In this document: positions 25,228 to 33,749 of the stretch, one piece after another | How positions within the stretch are numbered: position 1 is the stretch's first letter | Layout: each line of letters begins with the position of its first letter | Source of the DNA: Streptomyces sp. NBC_01298 | GTDB taxonomy: Bacteria > Actinomycetota > Actinomycetes > Streptomycetales > Streptomycetaceae | Assembly: GCF_035978755.1 (NCBI RefSeq) | Contig: NZ_CP108414.1 | Span: 4,526,001-4,590,000, forward strand | Direction: 5' to 3' | DNA length: 64,000 bases | Made by a program: the position numbers and the translations under genes | The notes under the pieces: generated by a model | Databases searched by the model: none | What the model saw: only the letters and a program-made list of their open reading frames with translations | Told to the model about the DNA's origin: nothing

Positions 25228-25851
25228 ATGGTCAACATCGCCGTCGTCTATTACTCGTCCACCGGAAACGTCCACAAGCTCGCCGAAGCGGCCGCCTCGG
25301 CCGCCGGAAAGGCCGGAGCGGAGGTGCGGCTCCTGCGCATTCCGCGGTTGAACGCCGAGACCGTCGTTCCCGGCACCGAGGACGCCGTGGCCGCGCACGG
25401 GCACACCGACGGCGAGATCCCCGAGGTCCGGCTCGACGACCTGCTCTGGGCCGACGGCATCCTCATCGGCACCCCCGTCCGGTTCGGGCTGCCCGCCGCC
25501 CCGGTCGGCGCCTTCATCGACTCCACCGCGCCCGTGTCGATCCCGGGCAAGCTCGCCAACAAGGTGGTGTCCGCCTTCACCTCGGGCTCCGCGCCGCACG
25601 GCGGTCACGAGACCACCCTGCTCGCGGTCCACAACGCCGTCTGCCACTGGGGCTCGCTCATCGTCGCCAACGGCTCGACCGGCGAGGTCCTCTTCCGCCC
25701 GGAGAACGGCAACCCCTACGGCAGCTCCAGCGTCACCCGCAACCGCCCCGGAAACGTCCACGAGGACAATCTCGCCGCCGTCGAATTCCAGGCGCGCCGG
25801 GTGACCGAAGTCGCGGGAATCGTCGTACGCGGCCTTGCCGCCGCCCAGTAG
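25228..25851 (+). CDS. Flavodoxin-fold NAD(P)H:quinone oxidoreductase (WrbA-like)
   Basis: A 207-residue flavodoxin-like protein. VVYYSSTGNVHKLAEA (residues 6-21) is the FMN phosphate loop. The WrbA-like segment GTPVRFGLPAAPVGAFID and TSGSAPHGGHETTLLAV bind FMN and the quinone site. It probably reduces quinones by two electrons, or supplies reduced flavin, in a pathway making aminophenols and quinone-like products. The ATG at 25228 has CAGGAGA upstream. Its promoter carries the cluster box. Confidence 0.85.
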   Translation: MVNIAVVYYSSTGNVHKLAEAAASAAGKAGAEVRLLRIPRLNAETVVPGTEDAVAAHGHTDGEIPEVRLDDLLWADGILIGTPVRFGLPAAPVGAFIDSTAPVSIPGKLANKVVSAFTSGSAPHGGHETTLLAVHNAVCHWGSLIVANGSTGEVLFRPENGNPYGSSSVTRNRPGNVHEDNLAAVEFQARRVTEVAGIVVRGLAAAQ

Positions 25852-25896
25852 GAAACCCGGGCCGCGCTTACGAGAATTCCGACGCGTTTCCAACCA

Positions 25897-25949
25897 CCTG
25901 ACAGAAACCGGGAAATGACGTGGCACCGCGCAGGACGGCGCGGAACCAT
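25897..25949 (+). promoter_or_regulatory. Regulon promoter of the KAS III gene (CCTGACAGA box)
   Basis: CCTGACAGA begins at 25897 and AACCAT (25944-25949) sits at the standard -10 position. Transcription would start near 25956, downstream of the GTG at 25920. This argues for the TTG start of the KAS III gene at 25980. Confidence 0.5.
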
Positions 25950-25979
25950 GGGCGCCCGAGCACACCGAGGGGACGACAA

Positions 25980-26996
25980 TTGATCACCACCGGACGCCGA
26001 TTCGAAGAGGGCCCACAAGCGCCCGCCGTCGGAATTCTGGGAACGGGCTCCTGCCTGCCGTCCCACGTCGTCACCAATGACGAAGTCGGCGCCCCCGCGG
26101 GAGTCGACGGCGAGTGGATCCTCAGCAAGACCGGCATAAGGAACCGCCGGTGGGCCAAGCCGGACGAGGCCACTTCCGACCTGGCCATCGCGGCGGGCCG
26201 TGCCGCTCTCGAACAGGCCGGCATCCGCGGCTCCGAGCTCTCCCTGGTCATCGCGGCGACGTCCACCCCCGACTCGCCGCAGCCGCCGACCGCCGCCCTG
26301 GTGGCCGACGGGCTCGGCGCCGGCAGCGGCACCACCGCCTTCGACCTCAACGCGGTGTGCAGCGGCTTCATCTTCGCGCTGACCACCGCGGAGCGGATCA
26401 TCCGGAACACGGGCGGCTACGCGCTGGTCGTCGGCGCGGACGTCTACTCCCGCATCCTCAACCCGGAGGACCGCCGCACCACCATCCTGTTCGGCGACGG
26501 CGCCGGCGCCGTCGTCATCGGCCCGTCCGAGGGCCGGACCCTCCTCAGCGCCCGCCTGGCCGGCTTCAGCTCCGAGCACGAGCTGATCGGGGTCCCGGCC
26601 GGCGGCAGCCGCCTCCCGGTCACCGAGGACACCCTGCGCGACGGGCTGCACTACTTCACGATGAACGGCCGCGCGGTCCGCGACTTCGTCGCCGAGATGG
26701 TGGCCCCGGCGATCTCCGCGTTCCTGGCCGACAACGGTGTGTCCGCCGCGGACATCGCGCACTTCGTCCCGCACCAGGCCAACGGCCGGATGATCGACGA
26801 CCTCGCCGACCGGATCGGGATCCCGCGCGAGCGCACCCGGTCGACCTACGAGGAGTACGGCAACACCGGCTCCGCCTCCGTGCCGGTGACCCTCGACCAT
26901 GCCGTGCACACGGTGGAGATGAAGGACGGGGACCTCGTCCTGCTGGCCGCTTTCGGCGGCGGGATGGCCATGGGCCTCGTCCTGCTCCGGTGGTGA
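25980..26996 (+). CDS. Beta-ketoacyl-ACP synthase III-like enzyme (FabH/PqsD family)
   Basis: 338 residues from a TTG at 25980, with GAGGGG at ribosome-site distance. A GTG at 25920 would add 20 residues but probably precedes the transcription start. The catalytic triad is intact: Cys in LNAVCSGF (about 127), His in VPHQANGRM (about 265), Asn in GNTGSASVP (about 295). KAS III enzymes in secondary clusters condense CoA-bound starters with malonyl groups or form esters. PqsD-type members use anthraniloyl units, attractive here since the cluster should make a hydroxyanthranilate. There is no FabH partner set and no ACP, so it is a dedicated enzyme. Confidence 0.85.
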   Translation: MITTGRRFEEGPQAPAVGILGTGSCLPSHVVTNDEVGAPAGVDGEWILSKTGIRNRRWAKPDEATSDLAIAAGRAALEQAGIRGSELSLVIAATSTPDSPQPPTAALVADGLGAGSGTTAFDLNAVCSGFIFALTTAERIIRNTGGYALVVGADVYSRILNPEDRRTTILFGDGAGAVVIGPSEGRTLLSARLAGFSSEHELIGVPAGGSRLPVTEDTLRDGLHYFTMNGRAVRDFVAEMVAPAISAFLADNGVSAADIAHFVPHQANGRMIDDLADRIGIPRERTRSTYEEYGNTGSASVPVTLDHAVHTVEMKDGDLVLLAAFGGGMAMGLVLLRW

Positions 26997-27040
26997 CCGC
27001 ACCCGGGTAGCGGTCCCCGCCCCGGACACCGGCCCCCGGG

Positions 27041-27149
27041 GCCCCCTCCCCCGGGCGCCCTCCCCGCCCCCCCCACACACACCCCACACCCCACACCTCA
27101 CACCCCAGGCTTCCTCCCCCCTCAGGCTCCAGCCCCTCCCACCCTGCCC
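27041..27149. other. Strand-asymmetric C-rich tract between KAS III and N-acetyltransferase genes
   Basis: About 110 bp almost free of G on the plus strand, made of C runs and CA/CT repeats such as CCCCACACACACCCCACACC. It is unlike the rest of the window. No promoter motif or clear hairpin is seen beyond GGCCCCCGGGGCC-type palindromes at 27031-27056. Confidence 0.7.
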
Positions 27150-27161
27150 ATGGAGACAGAC

Positions 27162-27974
27162 ATGCTGAATGACGCCCAGGTCGATGCGTATCTGGACCGC
27201 ATCGGTGCGACCCGCCCCGAGCGGGCGGACCTCGCCGCGCTGCGCCGCCTCCAGGAGCGGCACTGCCTGACCGTGCCGTTCGAGAACCTCGACTACCACT
27301 TCGCCGGGGCCACCGTCCACATGGACGAGCAGGTCCTGGAGAAGCTGGTGGACCGCCGTCGCGGTGGTGGCTGCTACGAGGTCAACCCCGCCTTCGGGTA
27401 CCTGCTGAGCGCCCTCGGCTACGAGGTGGAGATCCTGCCCGGGCAGGTCTACCGCCCCGACGGCCCGGGCCCCTTCATGGGCCACCTGGCGCTCCGCGTC
27501 CTGCTGGACGGCGAGGCCTGGCTGGTCGACGTCGGCTTCGGCCGCAACAGCCGTACGCCGCTGCGCTTCGCCACCGCCGAGCCGCAGCAGGACGCCCACG
27601 GCAGCTACCGGGTCGTGCCCGGCGAGGGCGAGGCCGCCTGGGGGTTCGACGTGCTCCTCAACGACCGCCCGCTCTACCGGATCGACGACCGCCCGGTGCG
27701 CGTGGCCGACTTCGTGCCGACCCTGTGGTGGTGGCGGACCGCACCCGAGTCCCCGTTCCTGGCCGACGTGTTCTGCTCCCTGCCGACCGAGGACGGCGGG
27801 CGCATCACCCTCAAGGGCAACCGCCTCACCCAGATCACGGGATCGGAGCGCGTCGTGGAGGACCTGGCGGACGACGAAGCCGTGCTCGCGGCCTACCGCA
27901 AGTACTTCGGCTTCGACCTGGACGCGCTCCCGGCCACCCCCGAGCCCGGCCGCGCCGGGATCCAGACCGGCTGA
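27162..27974 (+). CDS. nat: Arylamine N-acetyltransferase
   Basis: A 270-residue NAT. The catalytic triad falls at the usual positions: Cys in RRGGGCYEVN (about residue 71), His in MGHLALRV (about 107), Asp in LVDVGFG (about 122). NATs acylate aromatic amines; homologues such as RifF close macrolactams. In a cluster expected to make aminophenols and possibly diazotise them, N-acylation would protect, tailor or detoxify the amine. I chose ATG 27162 because GGAG lies 10 bp upstream; an in-frame ATG at 27150 is possible. Confidence 0.92.
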   Translation: MLNDAQVDAYLDRIGATRPERADLAALRRLQERHCLTVPFENLDYHFAGATVHMDEQVLEKLVDRRRGGGCYEVNPAFGYLLSALGYEVEILPGQVYRPDGPGPFMGHLALRVLLDGEAWLVDVGFGRNSRTPLRFATAEPQQDAHGSYRVVPGEGEAAWGFDVLLNDRPLYRIDDRPVRVADFVPTLWWWRTAPESPFLADVFCSLPTEDGGRITLKGNRLTQITGSERVVEDLADDEAVLAAYRKYFGFDLDALPATPEPGRAGIQTG

Positions 27975-27981
27975 GGGCGGC

Positions 27982-28383
27982 ATGACCGAGGTCCTCGACG
28001 CCCTCCTGCCCCCGACCGACCCGGCCGAGCTTCCCGCGGTCTTCGAAGCGGCCTTCAACTCCGGCGAACTGGCCGCGGTGGACCGCCTCTTCGCGCCCGG
28101 CGCCGTCTTCGTCATCCGGCCCGGCGAGGCCGTCACCGAAGACGACCGGCGCGCGGCCAACGCCCAGTTCCTGGGACTGGGCGTCCCGATCGCGCTGACC
28201 CTGCGGCACACCTATGTCTGCGAGGACATCGCCCTGCTCGTGGGGGACTTCGTGATCTCGGGCACCGACCCGGACGGAAGGCCCGTGCACCAGGAGGGCT
28301 CGGCCACCGACGTGGCCCGGCGCGGCCCCGACGGCCGCTGGCGCTACGTGATCGACAACCCGTCCGGCACCGACCGCGGATAG
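27982..28383 (+). CDS. SnoaL-like/NTF2-fold protein
   Basis: 133 residues with an NTF2-like cone fold: ELPAVFEAAFNSGELAAVDRLFAPGAVFVI at the N-terminus, then beta strands ending WRYVIDNPSG. These proteins act as cyclases, isomerases or ligand-binding helpers in secondary metabolism. No catalytic residue can be assigned. It starts 7 bp after the NAT stop with a GAGGGCGGC ribosome site and is clearly co-transcribed. Confidence 0.78.
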   Translation: MTEVLDALLPPTDPAELPAVFEAAFNSGELAAVDRLFAPGAVFVIRPGEAVTEDDRRAANAQFLGLGVPIALTLRHTYVCEDIALLVGDFVISGTDPDGRPVHQEGSATDVARRGPDGRWRYVIDNPSGTDRG

Positions 28384-28418
28384 CCCCGCATGTCCGACGC
28401 AGGCCCGATCCCGTCCGT

Positions 28419-28451
28419 CCCTGACCCCGTGCCTCCGGCGCGGGGTCAGGG
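28419..28451. terminator. Hairpin terminator after the NAT/SnoaL-like genes
   Basis: CCCTGACCCCG (28419-28429) pairs with CGGGGTCAGGG (28441-28451): 11-bp perfect stem, 11-nt loop. Confidence 0.75.
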
Positions 28452-28518
28452 CGTTTCCCGCCCCCCGACCCCAGACTTTCGACCCCCGCATCCCGCCCCC
28501 TAAAAAAGGCAGTCCTCC

Positions 28519-28932
28519 GTGGCCATCCGGCTCAACCACACCGTCCTCACCGCCCTCGACCGCGACGTCACCGCGGAGTTCCTGATCGACATCCTGGGGC
28601 TCGAACCGAGCCGCCGTTACGGGCCGTTCCGCGTGCTCCAGCTCTCGAACGACATCACCCTCGACGTCCTCGGCCGCGAACACGCCCTCCAGGGCGCCGG
28701 CCTGGGCGCCGACGGCACGGTCACCCCGCAGCACTACGCCTTCCTCGTGGACGACCACGAGTTCGACGAGATCTTCGCCCGGATCCAGGACCGCCGGCTG
28801 CCCTACTGGGGCGACCCCTTCCACCGCCATGCCGGCGTCACCAACACCTGGTACGGAGGCCGCGGCGTCTACTTCGACGATCCGAACGGCCACAGCATCG
28901 AAGTCATGACCGCCCCCTACGAAATGGACTGA
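28519..28932 (+). CDS. VOC-superfamily protein (glyoxalase/extradiol dioxygenase-like)
   Basis: 137 residues with one VOC beta-alpha-beta-beta-beta pair. Metal ligands are visible as His in RLNHTVL (residue 7), His in PQHYAF (about 74) and Glu in GHSIEVMT (about 128), an H-H-E facial set, so it may be a metalloenzyme. Roles in the family include ring-cleaving dioxygenase, epoxide/thiol transferase and resistance protein. Start is GTG. It is separated from the SnoaL-like gene by a terminator and followed 2 bp later by the flavoprotein. Confidence 0.8.
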   Translation: MAIRLNHTVLTALDRDVTAEFLIDILGLEPSRRYGPFRVLQLSNDITLDVLGREHALQGAGLGADGTVTPQHYAFLVDDHEFDEIFARIQDRRLPYWGDPFHRHAGVTNTWYGGRGVYFDDPNGHSIEVMTAPYEMD

Positions 28933-28934
28933 CC

Positions 28935-30332
28935 GTGCCCACACTTGAAGCACGAGAAGCACAGGAAGCACTGACCGCACCGGCCGCACTGTCCGCACCG
29001 GTCTTCAGGCCCGGGGACGAGGGCTACGACGAGGAGCGGCTCGGCTACAACCTGGCCCTCGATCACCGGCCCGCCCTCATCGTCCGCGCCCGGGACACCG
29101 CCGACGTCCAGGAGGCGGTCCGGTACGCGGCCGCGGCCGGCCTGGGCGTCGCCGTACAGGCCACCGGCCACGGCGTCTCCCGTTCGGCCGAGGGCCAGCT
29201 GATGATCAGCACCCGGCAGATGACGGGGGTACGGATCGACCCCGCGCGCCGCACCGCGACCGTCGCGGCCGGGACCGTGTGGCAGGACGTCCTCGCCGCG
29301 ACCGCGCCGCACGGCCTGGCGCCCCTGAACGGATCCAACCCCGGTGTCGGCGCCATCGGTTACACCGTCGGCGGGGGCATGGGACTGCTCGGCCGCCGTT
29401 ACGGATACGCCGCCGACCACGTCCGCGGTCTGGACGTGGTCACCGCGGACGGCCGGCTCCGCACGGTGACCCCCGACCGGGAGCCGGACCTCTTCTGGGC
29501 CCTGCGGGGCGGCAAGGGCAACTTCGGCGTGGTCGTCTCCATGGAGATCGACCTCTTCCCGGTCGCCGAGCTCTACGGCGGCGGACTCTACTTCGGCCCG
29601 GACATGGCGGCCACGGCCCTGCGCGCCTACGCGGAGTGGACCGCGACGGTCCCCGAGGAGATGTCCTCCTCCATCCAGCTGATCCGCTACCCCGACCTGC
29701 CGGTCCTGCCCGAGGCGATGCGCGGCAAGTACGTCGCCCACATCCGGATCGCCTGGTCCGGAGAGGACCACACCCGGGGCGAGCGCCTGGTGCGGCCGCT
29801 GCGCGCTCTCGGCCCGGTGCTCCAGGACACCGTCGCCACGATGCCCTACCTCGAGGTCGGGTCCATCCACCACGAGCCGCCGTTCCCGGTGGCGGCGTAC
29901 GACCGCAACACGGCGCTGCGCGAGCTGTCCCCCGCCGCCGTCGAGGCCCTGCTCGAACTGGCGGGCCCGCGGGCGGACGCACCGTACTTCGTCGAGATCC
30001 GCCACCACGGGGGCGCCTACGCCCGCCCGCCCCGCACCGACAGCGCGGTCGCGGGCCGGGACGCCGGGTTCATGCTCTTCTCCACCTCGATCATGGAGCC
30101 CGGCCGGCTGCCCGCCATCCGTACGGCCCATGACCTGCTCCACCGCACGATGGAGCCGTGGGGCACCGGCGGGGCGTTCGTGAACTTCTTCGGCATCGAC
30201 GACACCGGCGCCGACCGGGTCCGCAGCGCGTACACGGAGTCCGGCCACGCCCGGCTGACGGCGCTCAAGGCGGCGTACGACCCGGCGAACCTGTTCCGGG
30301 TGAACTACAACATCGAGCCGGCCGCGAGCTGA
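28935..30332 (+). CDS. BBE-type FAD-linked oxidoreductase
   Basis: A 465-residue PCMH-fold oxidase. QATGHG holds the His (about residue 76) that carries covalent FAD. The second anchoring cysteine of bicovalent BBE enzymes is absent; the region reads GVGAIGYTVGGGMG, so flavin linkage is probably single. The C-terminal BBE segment YDPANLFRVNYNI is intact. These oxidases oxidise alcohols or amines or close rings in secondary metabolism. Directly coupled to the VOC gene and followed by a strong terminator. Confidence 0.88.
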   Translation: MPTLEAREAQEALTAPAALSAPVFRPGDEGYDEERLGYNLALDHRPALIVRARDTADVQEAVRYAAAAGLGVAVQATGHGVSRSAEGQLMISTRQMTGVRIDPARRTATVAAGTVWQDVLAATAPHGLAPLNGSNPGVGAIGYTVGGGMGLLGRRYGYAADHVRGLDVVTADGRLRTVTPDREPDLFWALRGGKGNFGVVVSMEIDLFPVAELYGGGLYFGPDMAATALRAYAEWTATVPEEMSSSIQLIRYPDLPVLPEAMRGKYVAHIRIAWSGEDHTRGERLVRPLRALGPVLQDTVATMPYLEVGSIHHEPPFPVAAYDRNTALRELSPAAVEALLELAGPRADAPYFVEIRHHGGAYARPPRTDSAVAGRDAGFMLFSTSIMEPGRLPAIRTAHDLLHRTMEPWGTGGAFVNFFGIDDTGADRVRSAYTESGHARLTALKAAYDPANLFRVNYNIEPAAS

Positions 30333-30352
30333 CGGGGCCCGTGCCGACAGCA

Positions 30353-30388
30353 CGGAGGGGGACGGACCATCCGGTCCGTCCCCCTCCG
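30353..30388. terminator. Strong bidirectional terminator
   Basis: CGGAGGGGGACGGACC (30353-30368) pairs perfectly with GGTCCGTCCCCCTCCG (30373-30388), a 16-bp stem with a 4-nt loop, between convergent genes. Confidence 0.85.
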
Positions 30389-30407
30389 TCGTGTGCCCGG
30401 GCTCACC

Positions 30408-31262
30408 TCAGCCGGTGAACTCCCGCGCGTGATCGGCCGCCCACTCGGCGAACGTCCGCGCCGGGCGTCCGGTGATCTTCTCCACGTTGTCCGACAGGTG
30501 CGTCGGCACGCCGTCGGAGGCCGACCAGTAGCCGAACACCGCGTCGGCGACCCAGGCCGGCACGGTCGCGCTGAGATCCGTACGCGCCTGCTCCTCGGTG
30601 CGCTCCTCGAACTCCAGCTCCTTGCCGACGACCTCGGCGATGATCTCCAGCTGGCGGCGCTGCGTCACCGACTCGGGACCGCTGAGGAAGTAGCTCTGCC
30701 CCTCGTGGCCCGGCTCGGTCAGGGCCTTCACGGCGACCGCCGCGATGTCCTTCTCGTGAATGACGTCGCTGTGCGACTCCGGGTAGGGGAAGCGCACCTT
30801 CTGCTCCGCCCGGATGCTCTCGGGCCAGCCCCACATCAGGATGTTGCTGGCGAAGTTGTGCGGGCGCAGGAAGGTGTACGCGATGCCGGACTCGACGATC
30901 GCCTCCTCCACCGAACGGTGCATCTCGGTGATCGGCTCCTGCCCGGGGAAGCTCTCGGTCACCGTCTGGGACGACAGCAGCACGACGTGCTTCACGCCGG
31001 CCTGCTGTGCGGCCGCCAGGAACTCGCCGATGCCCTGCGGAACGGCGTACAGGAAGACCTTCTCGATGCCCGCGAGCGCGGCGGGCAGCGTCTCGGGGCG
31101 GCCGAGGTCGGCCTCGACGACCTCGACGGTCTCCGGGGCGGCCAGGCGCGAGGGGGTGCGGGCGCCGGCCCGGACCGGGACGCCGGCCCCGATCAGCTGG
31201 GAGAGGACCTCGCGGCCCACCTGACCGGTGGCGCCGGTGACCAGGATCTGCGTGCTGGACAT
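30408..31262 (-). CDS. NmrA-like NAD(P)-binding protein
   Basis: 284 residues. TGATGQVGREVLSQL (residues 9-23) is the NAD(P) loop of atypical SDRs, followed by ARTPSRL and VFLYAVPQGIGEFL. The YxxxK active site is not evident, and the sequence resembles NmrA/QOR2-type proteins that bind NAD(P) as sensors or reduce quinones and azo compounds. An azo/quinone reductase role would suit the cluster chemistry but is inference. It is second in a minus-strand operon, 25 bp after the acyltransferase. Confidence 0.83.
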   Translation of the reverse strand: MSSTQILVTGATGQVGREVLSQLIGAGVPVRAGARTPSRLAAPETVEVVEADLGRPETLPAALAGIEKVFLYAVPQGIGEFLAAAQQAGVKHVVLLSSQTVTESFPGQEPITEMHRSVEEAIVESGIAYTFLRPHNFASNILMWGWPESIRAEQKVRFPYPESHSDVIHEKDIAAVAVKALTEPGHEGQSYFLSGPESVTQRRQLEIIAEVVGKELEFEERTEEQARTDLSATVPAWVADAVFGYWSASDGVPTHLSDNVEKITGRPARTFAEWAADHAREFTG

Positions 31263-31287
31263 GTTGCTCCTTGAAGTCTGAAGGTGC

Positions 31288-32523
31288 TCAGGCACCGGAG
31301 GAAACGCGGTCCGAGGTCCGGTCCGCACGACGCGACTTGGCGAAACGGCGGGTCAACGGCCGCTCGACGAAGGCGTAGAGGGCCCAGGACAGGACGACGG
31401 TGATGCCCGCGGCGGCGGCGAGCAGCAGGGTCGTGGCGAGCGCCGAGTAGGTCTCGGTCCCGAGCAGCTCGCGTCCGTAGGCGAGCACCACGAAGTGCAG
31501 GAGGTAGAAGGCGAAGGAGATCTCGCCGAGCCAGAGCATGGTGCGGTTGCGGAAGATGGTGAACCGGTTCTCCACGTCCGCGGTGGCGGCGGCGGCGATC
31601 AGCAGCACCACCGGGACGATGCAGGTGGCGCGCTGTCCGTACAGGTAGGGGACGTACGCGGTCAGGACGTAGCCGGCCACGAGCAGGAGCCCCGACCAGA
31701 TCATGCCGATGTTCTTCCAGCGGCCGCGCTGCACGGCGTGCGCGACGAGCATGCCGAGCGCGAAGTCGACCATGCGGACGGGCGGCAGCACGTAGGTGAC
31801 CCAGTACTGGATCACGGAGCTGGCCTCGCCGCCGGGGATCCCGGGGGCGTCCGGCAGCAGCGCGTAGGCGAGCATCGGGGTGGCGACGACCAGCGCGACG
31901 GTGCCGGCGATCCAGTACTTGAGGTGGCTGTCCCGGATCTTGCGGAAGACGTTGTTCAGCACGGGGAACGCGGCGTAGAAGAACGCCTCCGCACCGAGCG
32001 ACCAGCTGGGCGGGGTGACGCTGAAGTAGGTGTTGAACTCCGGCGACCACACCTGGACCATCAGCAGGTTGGCGATCGAGGTGCCGACCGGGGTGTAGGC
32101 GGCGGCGAAGAGCACCATGCCCAGCACCCAGGCGACCACGTAGTTCGGGTAGATCTTCACGAACCGGCGGCGCCAGAACGCCCGCGCCGTGTCCTTCTGC
32201 CGGGCCGACCAGCTCAGCACGAAGCCGCTGAGCACGAAGAAGAAGGTGACGCCGAGCCCGCCCATCTGTCCGGCGGCCTTGTAGAAGTCCATGACGTCCG
32301 CGTCGTCCCCGAGCAGGCGCAGGGCGGGGATCGGCAGGGCCGCGTGGTAGAGGAACACCAGCAGCGCGGCGGGGAATCGGAGTCCGGTCAGTGAGGGAAG
32401 CCGGCTCTGGCCACGCTCCGGGGTCGTACCCCGGTCGGGGCTCGTGCCCCGGTCGGTCCGCGCGGTGGGAGCCTCGGCGGTCGCGGCCGCCGGTCCTTCC
32501 GCGATCATCTGGCCGTAAGCCAT
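31288..32523 (-). CDS. Membrane acyltransferase (acyltransferase-3 family)
   Basis: 411 residues with about ten hydrophobic segments. The N-terminal 40 residues are a disordered Thr/Arg/Pro-rich tail. The family start LTGLRFPAALLVFLYHAA contains the catalytic His, and GGLGVTFFFVLSGFVL, WRRRFVKIYPNYV and WSLGAEAFFYAAFPVL follow. Such enzymes move acyl groups from CoA to sugars or small molecules at the membrane. First gene of its operon, with a CTGACAG-box promoter. A tailoring role in the pathway is possible. Confidence 0.88.
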   Translation of the reverse strand: MAYGQMIAEGPAAATAEAPTARTDRGTSPDRGTTPERGQSRLPSLTGLRFPAALLVFLYHAALPIPALRLLGDDADVMDFYKAAGQMGGLGVTFFFVLSGFVLSWSARQKDTARAFWRRRFVKIYPNYVVAWVLGMVLFAAAYTPVGTSIANLLMVQVWSPEFNTYFSVTPPSWSLGAEAFFYAAFPVLNNVFRKIRDSHLKYWIAGTVALVVATPMLAYALLPDAPGIPGGEASSVIQYWVTYVLPPVRMVDFALGMLVAHAVQRGRWKNIGMIWSGLLLVAGYVLTAYVPYLYGQRATCIVPVVLLIAAAATADVENRFTIFRNRTMLWLGEISFAFYLLHFVVLAYGRELLGTETYSALATTLLLAAAAGITVVLSWALYAFVERPLTRRFAKSRRADRTSDRVSSGA

Positions 32524-32579
32524 GAAATAACCGTCCTTGGAAATGGAGTTGTCGCGTTTCCTTTATGGATCAGTCGCTG

Positions 32580-32632
32580 ATTAGACTGTGTCCGGCGGAT
32601 TCCCGGCACGGCCGGTGGCTTAATCTGTCAGC
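32580..32632 (-). promoter_or_regulatory. Regulon promoter of the acyltransferase/NmrA operon (CTGACAG box)
   Basis: Minus strand: GCTGACAGATT from 32632 and TCTAAT (32585-32580) as -10. The box is the exact inverse of the one at 32716; AATCTGTCAG and CTGACAGATT form a divergent pair between the two operons. Confidence 0.6.
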
Positions 32633-32715
32633 TGCGTCCACGGTGCGGCTTCCCGTGCGGCATTGACCGGCTCCGACCTGCTCCGACCGGGTCCGCCCGG
32701 CCCGCCCGGCGCCGA

Positions 32716-32768
32716 CCTGACAGATTGCCGGGGCCGAACTCCCGAACCCCTCGTTCCCCCCTTAGGTT
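32716..32768 (+). promoter_or_regulatory. Regulon promoter of the alpha/beta hydrolase (CCTGACAGATT box)
   Basis: CCTGACAGATT starts at 32716 and TAGGTT (32763-32768) is a good Streptomyces -10. No -35 is evident, which suits an activator-dependent promoter. Confidence 0.62.
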
Positions 32769-32846
32769 TCCGAAGGCGTTGCCCATCTCTTGACGATGGC
32801 GGAACGCATCGTGATATCGGCAATGACGCACATCAAGGGGAGAAAC

Positions 32847-33626
32847 ATGCCCATCGTGTCCGCAGGTGACGCCCGCGTGGACTACCAGGTCCGCGGGTCC
32901 GGCACCGGCCTGCTCTTCGTCCACGGCACCGGCTTCGGCGCCCAGGGAACCTGGGGCCACCTCGCCGACGAGTTCGCCGGGAGCCGCACCGTGCTCCTGC
33001 CGGACCTCTCCGGCTGCGGTGCCACCGAGGACGACGGCACCGAGCTGACCGTGGAGCAGCTCGCCGCCCAGGTGATCGGCGTGATCGAGGAGGCCGGCAA
33101 CGGCCCGGTCGACCTGGTCGGCTTCTCGCTCGGCGCGGTCATCTCCGCGACGGTCGCCGCCACCCGTCCGGACCTGGTCCGGCGCCTGGTCCTCACGGCC
33201 GGCTGGGCCGCCCCCGAGGACGAGTACATGCGCAACCTGATGAGCGTGTGGCGTGCGCTGGAGGACAAGCCGGACGCGTTCGGCCGCTTCGGCACCCTGA
33301 CCGCTTTCAGCCGCTCCTTCCTCAACGGCGTCGGCCGGGAGCAGCTCGAGGGCATCATCGCCGGCAACCAGCCGAGCGAGGGCGCGCTGCGCCACATCGA
33401 CCTCAACCTGCGCCTGGACATCCGGGACCTGCTGCCCAAGATCGAGGCCGAGACGCTGGTCATCGGCTGCACCCTGGACGCCACGGTCCCCGTGGAGCAC
33501 TCCCGGGAACTGCACGCCGCCATCAAGAACAGCTCGTACGCCGAGCTGGAGAGCGGCCACGTGGTGGTCTACGAGAAGCCCGCCGAATTCGTCAAGCTCG
33601 TTCAGGACTTCATTCACCAGTCCTGA
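32847..33626 (+). CDS. Alpha/beta hydrolase
   Basis: 259 residues. VHGTGFGAQGTW is the oxyanion region, GFSLGAVIS the nucleophile elbow (Ser about residue 98), the Asp is in CTLDATVP, and the His in ELESGHVVV. Size and motifs fit esterases, thioesterases or C-C hydrolases acting on small molecules. It could release a thioester product of the KAS III or ANL enzymes. The ATG at 32847 is preceded by AAGGGGAG. Single-gene unit with its own regulon promoter and terminator. Confidence 0.85.
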   Translation: MPIVSAGDARVDYQVRGSGTGLLFVHGTGFGAQGTWGHLADEFAGSRTVLLPDLSGCGATEDDGTELTVEQLAAQVIGVIEEAGNGPVDLVGFSLGAVISATVAATRPDLVRRLVLTAGWAAPEDEYMRNLMSVWRALEDKPDAFGRFGTLTAFSRSFLNGVGREQLEGIIAGNQPSEGALRHIDLNLRLDIRDLLPKIEAETLVIGCTLDATVPVEHSRELHAAIKNSSYAELESGHVVVYEKPAEFVKLVQDFIHQS

Positions 33627-33667
33627 ATCTTTCCCATCCCTGAACCCATGATTCCCACTCGACTAAG

Positions 33668-33702
33668 AGGGCGGGGCCGGTCACGACCGTCCCCGCCCTT
33701 TT
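33668..33702 (+). terminator. Intrinsic terminator after the hydrolase
   Basis: AGGGCGGGG...CCCCGCCCTTTT: a GC stem followed by four T, the most canonical terminator in the window. Confidence 0.8.
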
Positions 33703-33749
33703 CGTGGCCCCAACAGCCCGTTCAGTCGAGGGAACCGAAAGGACCCCCC

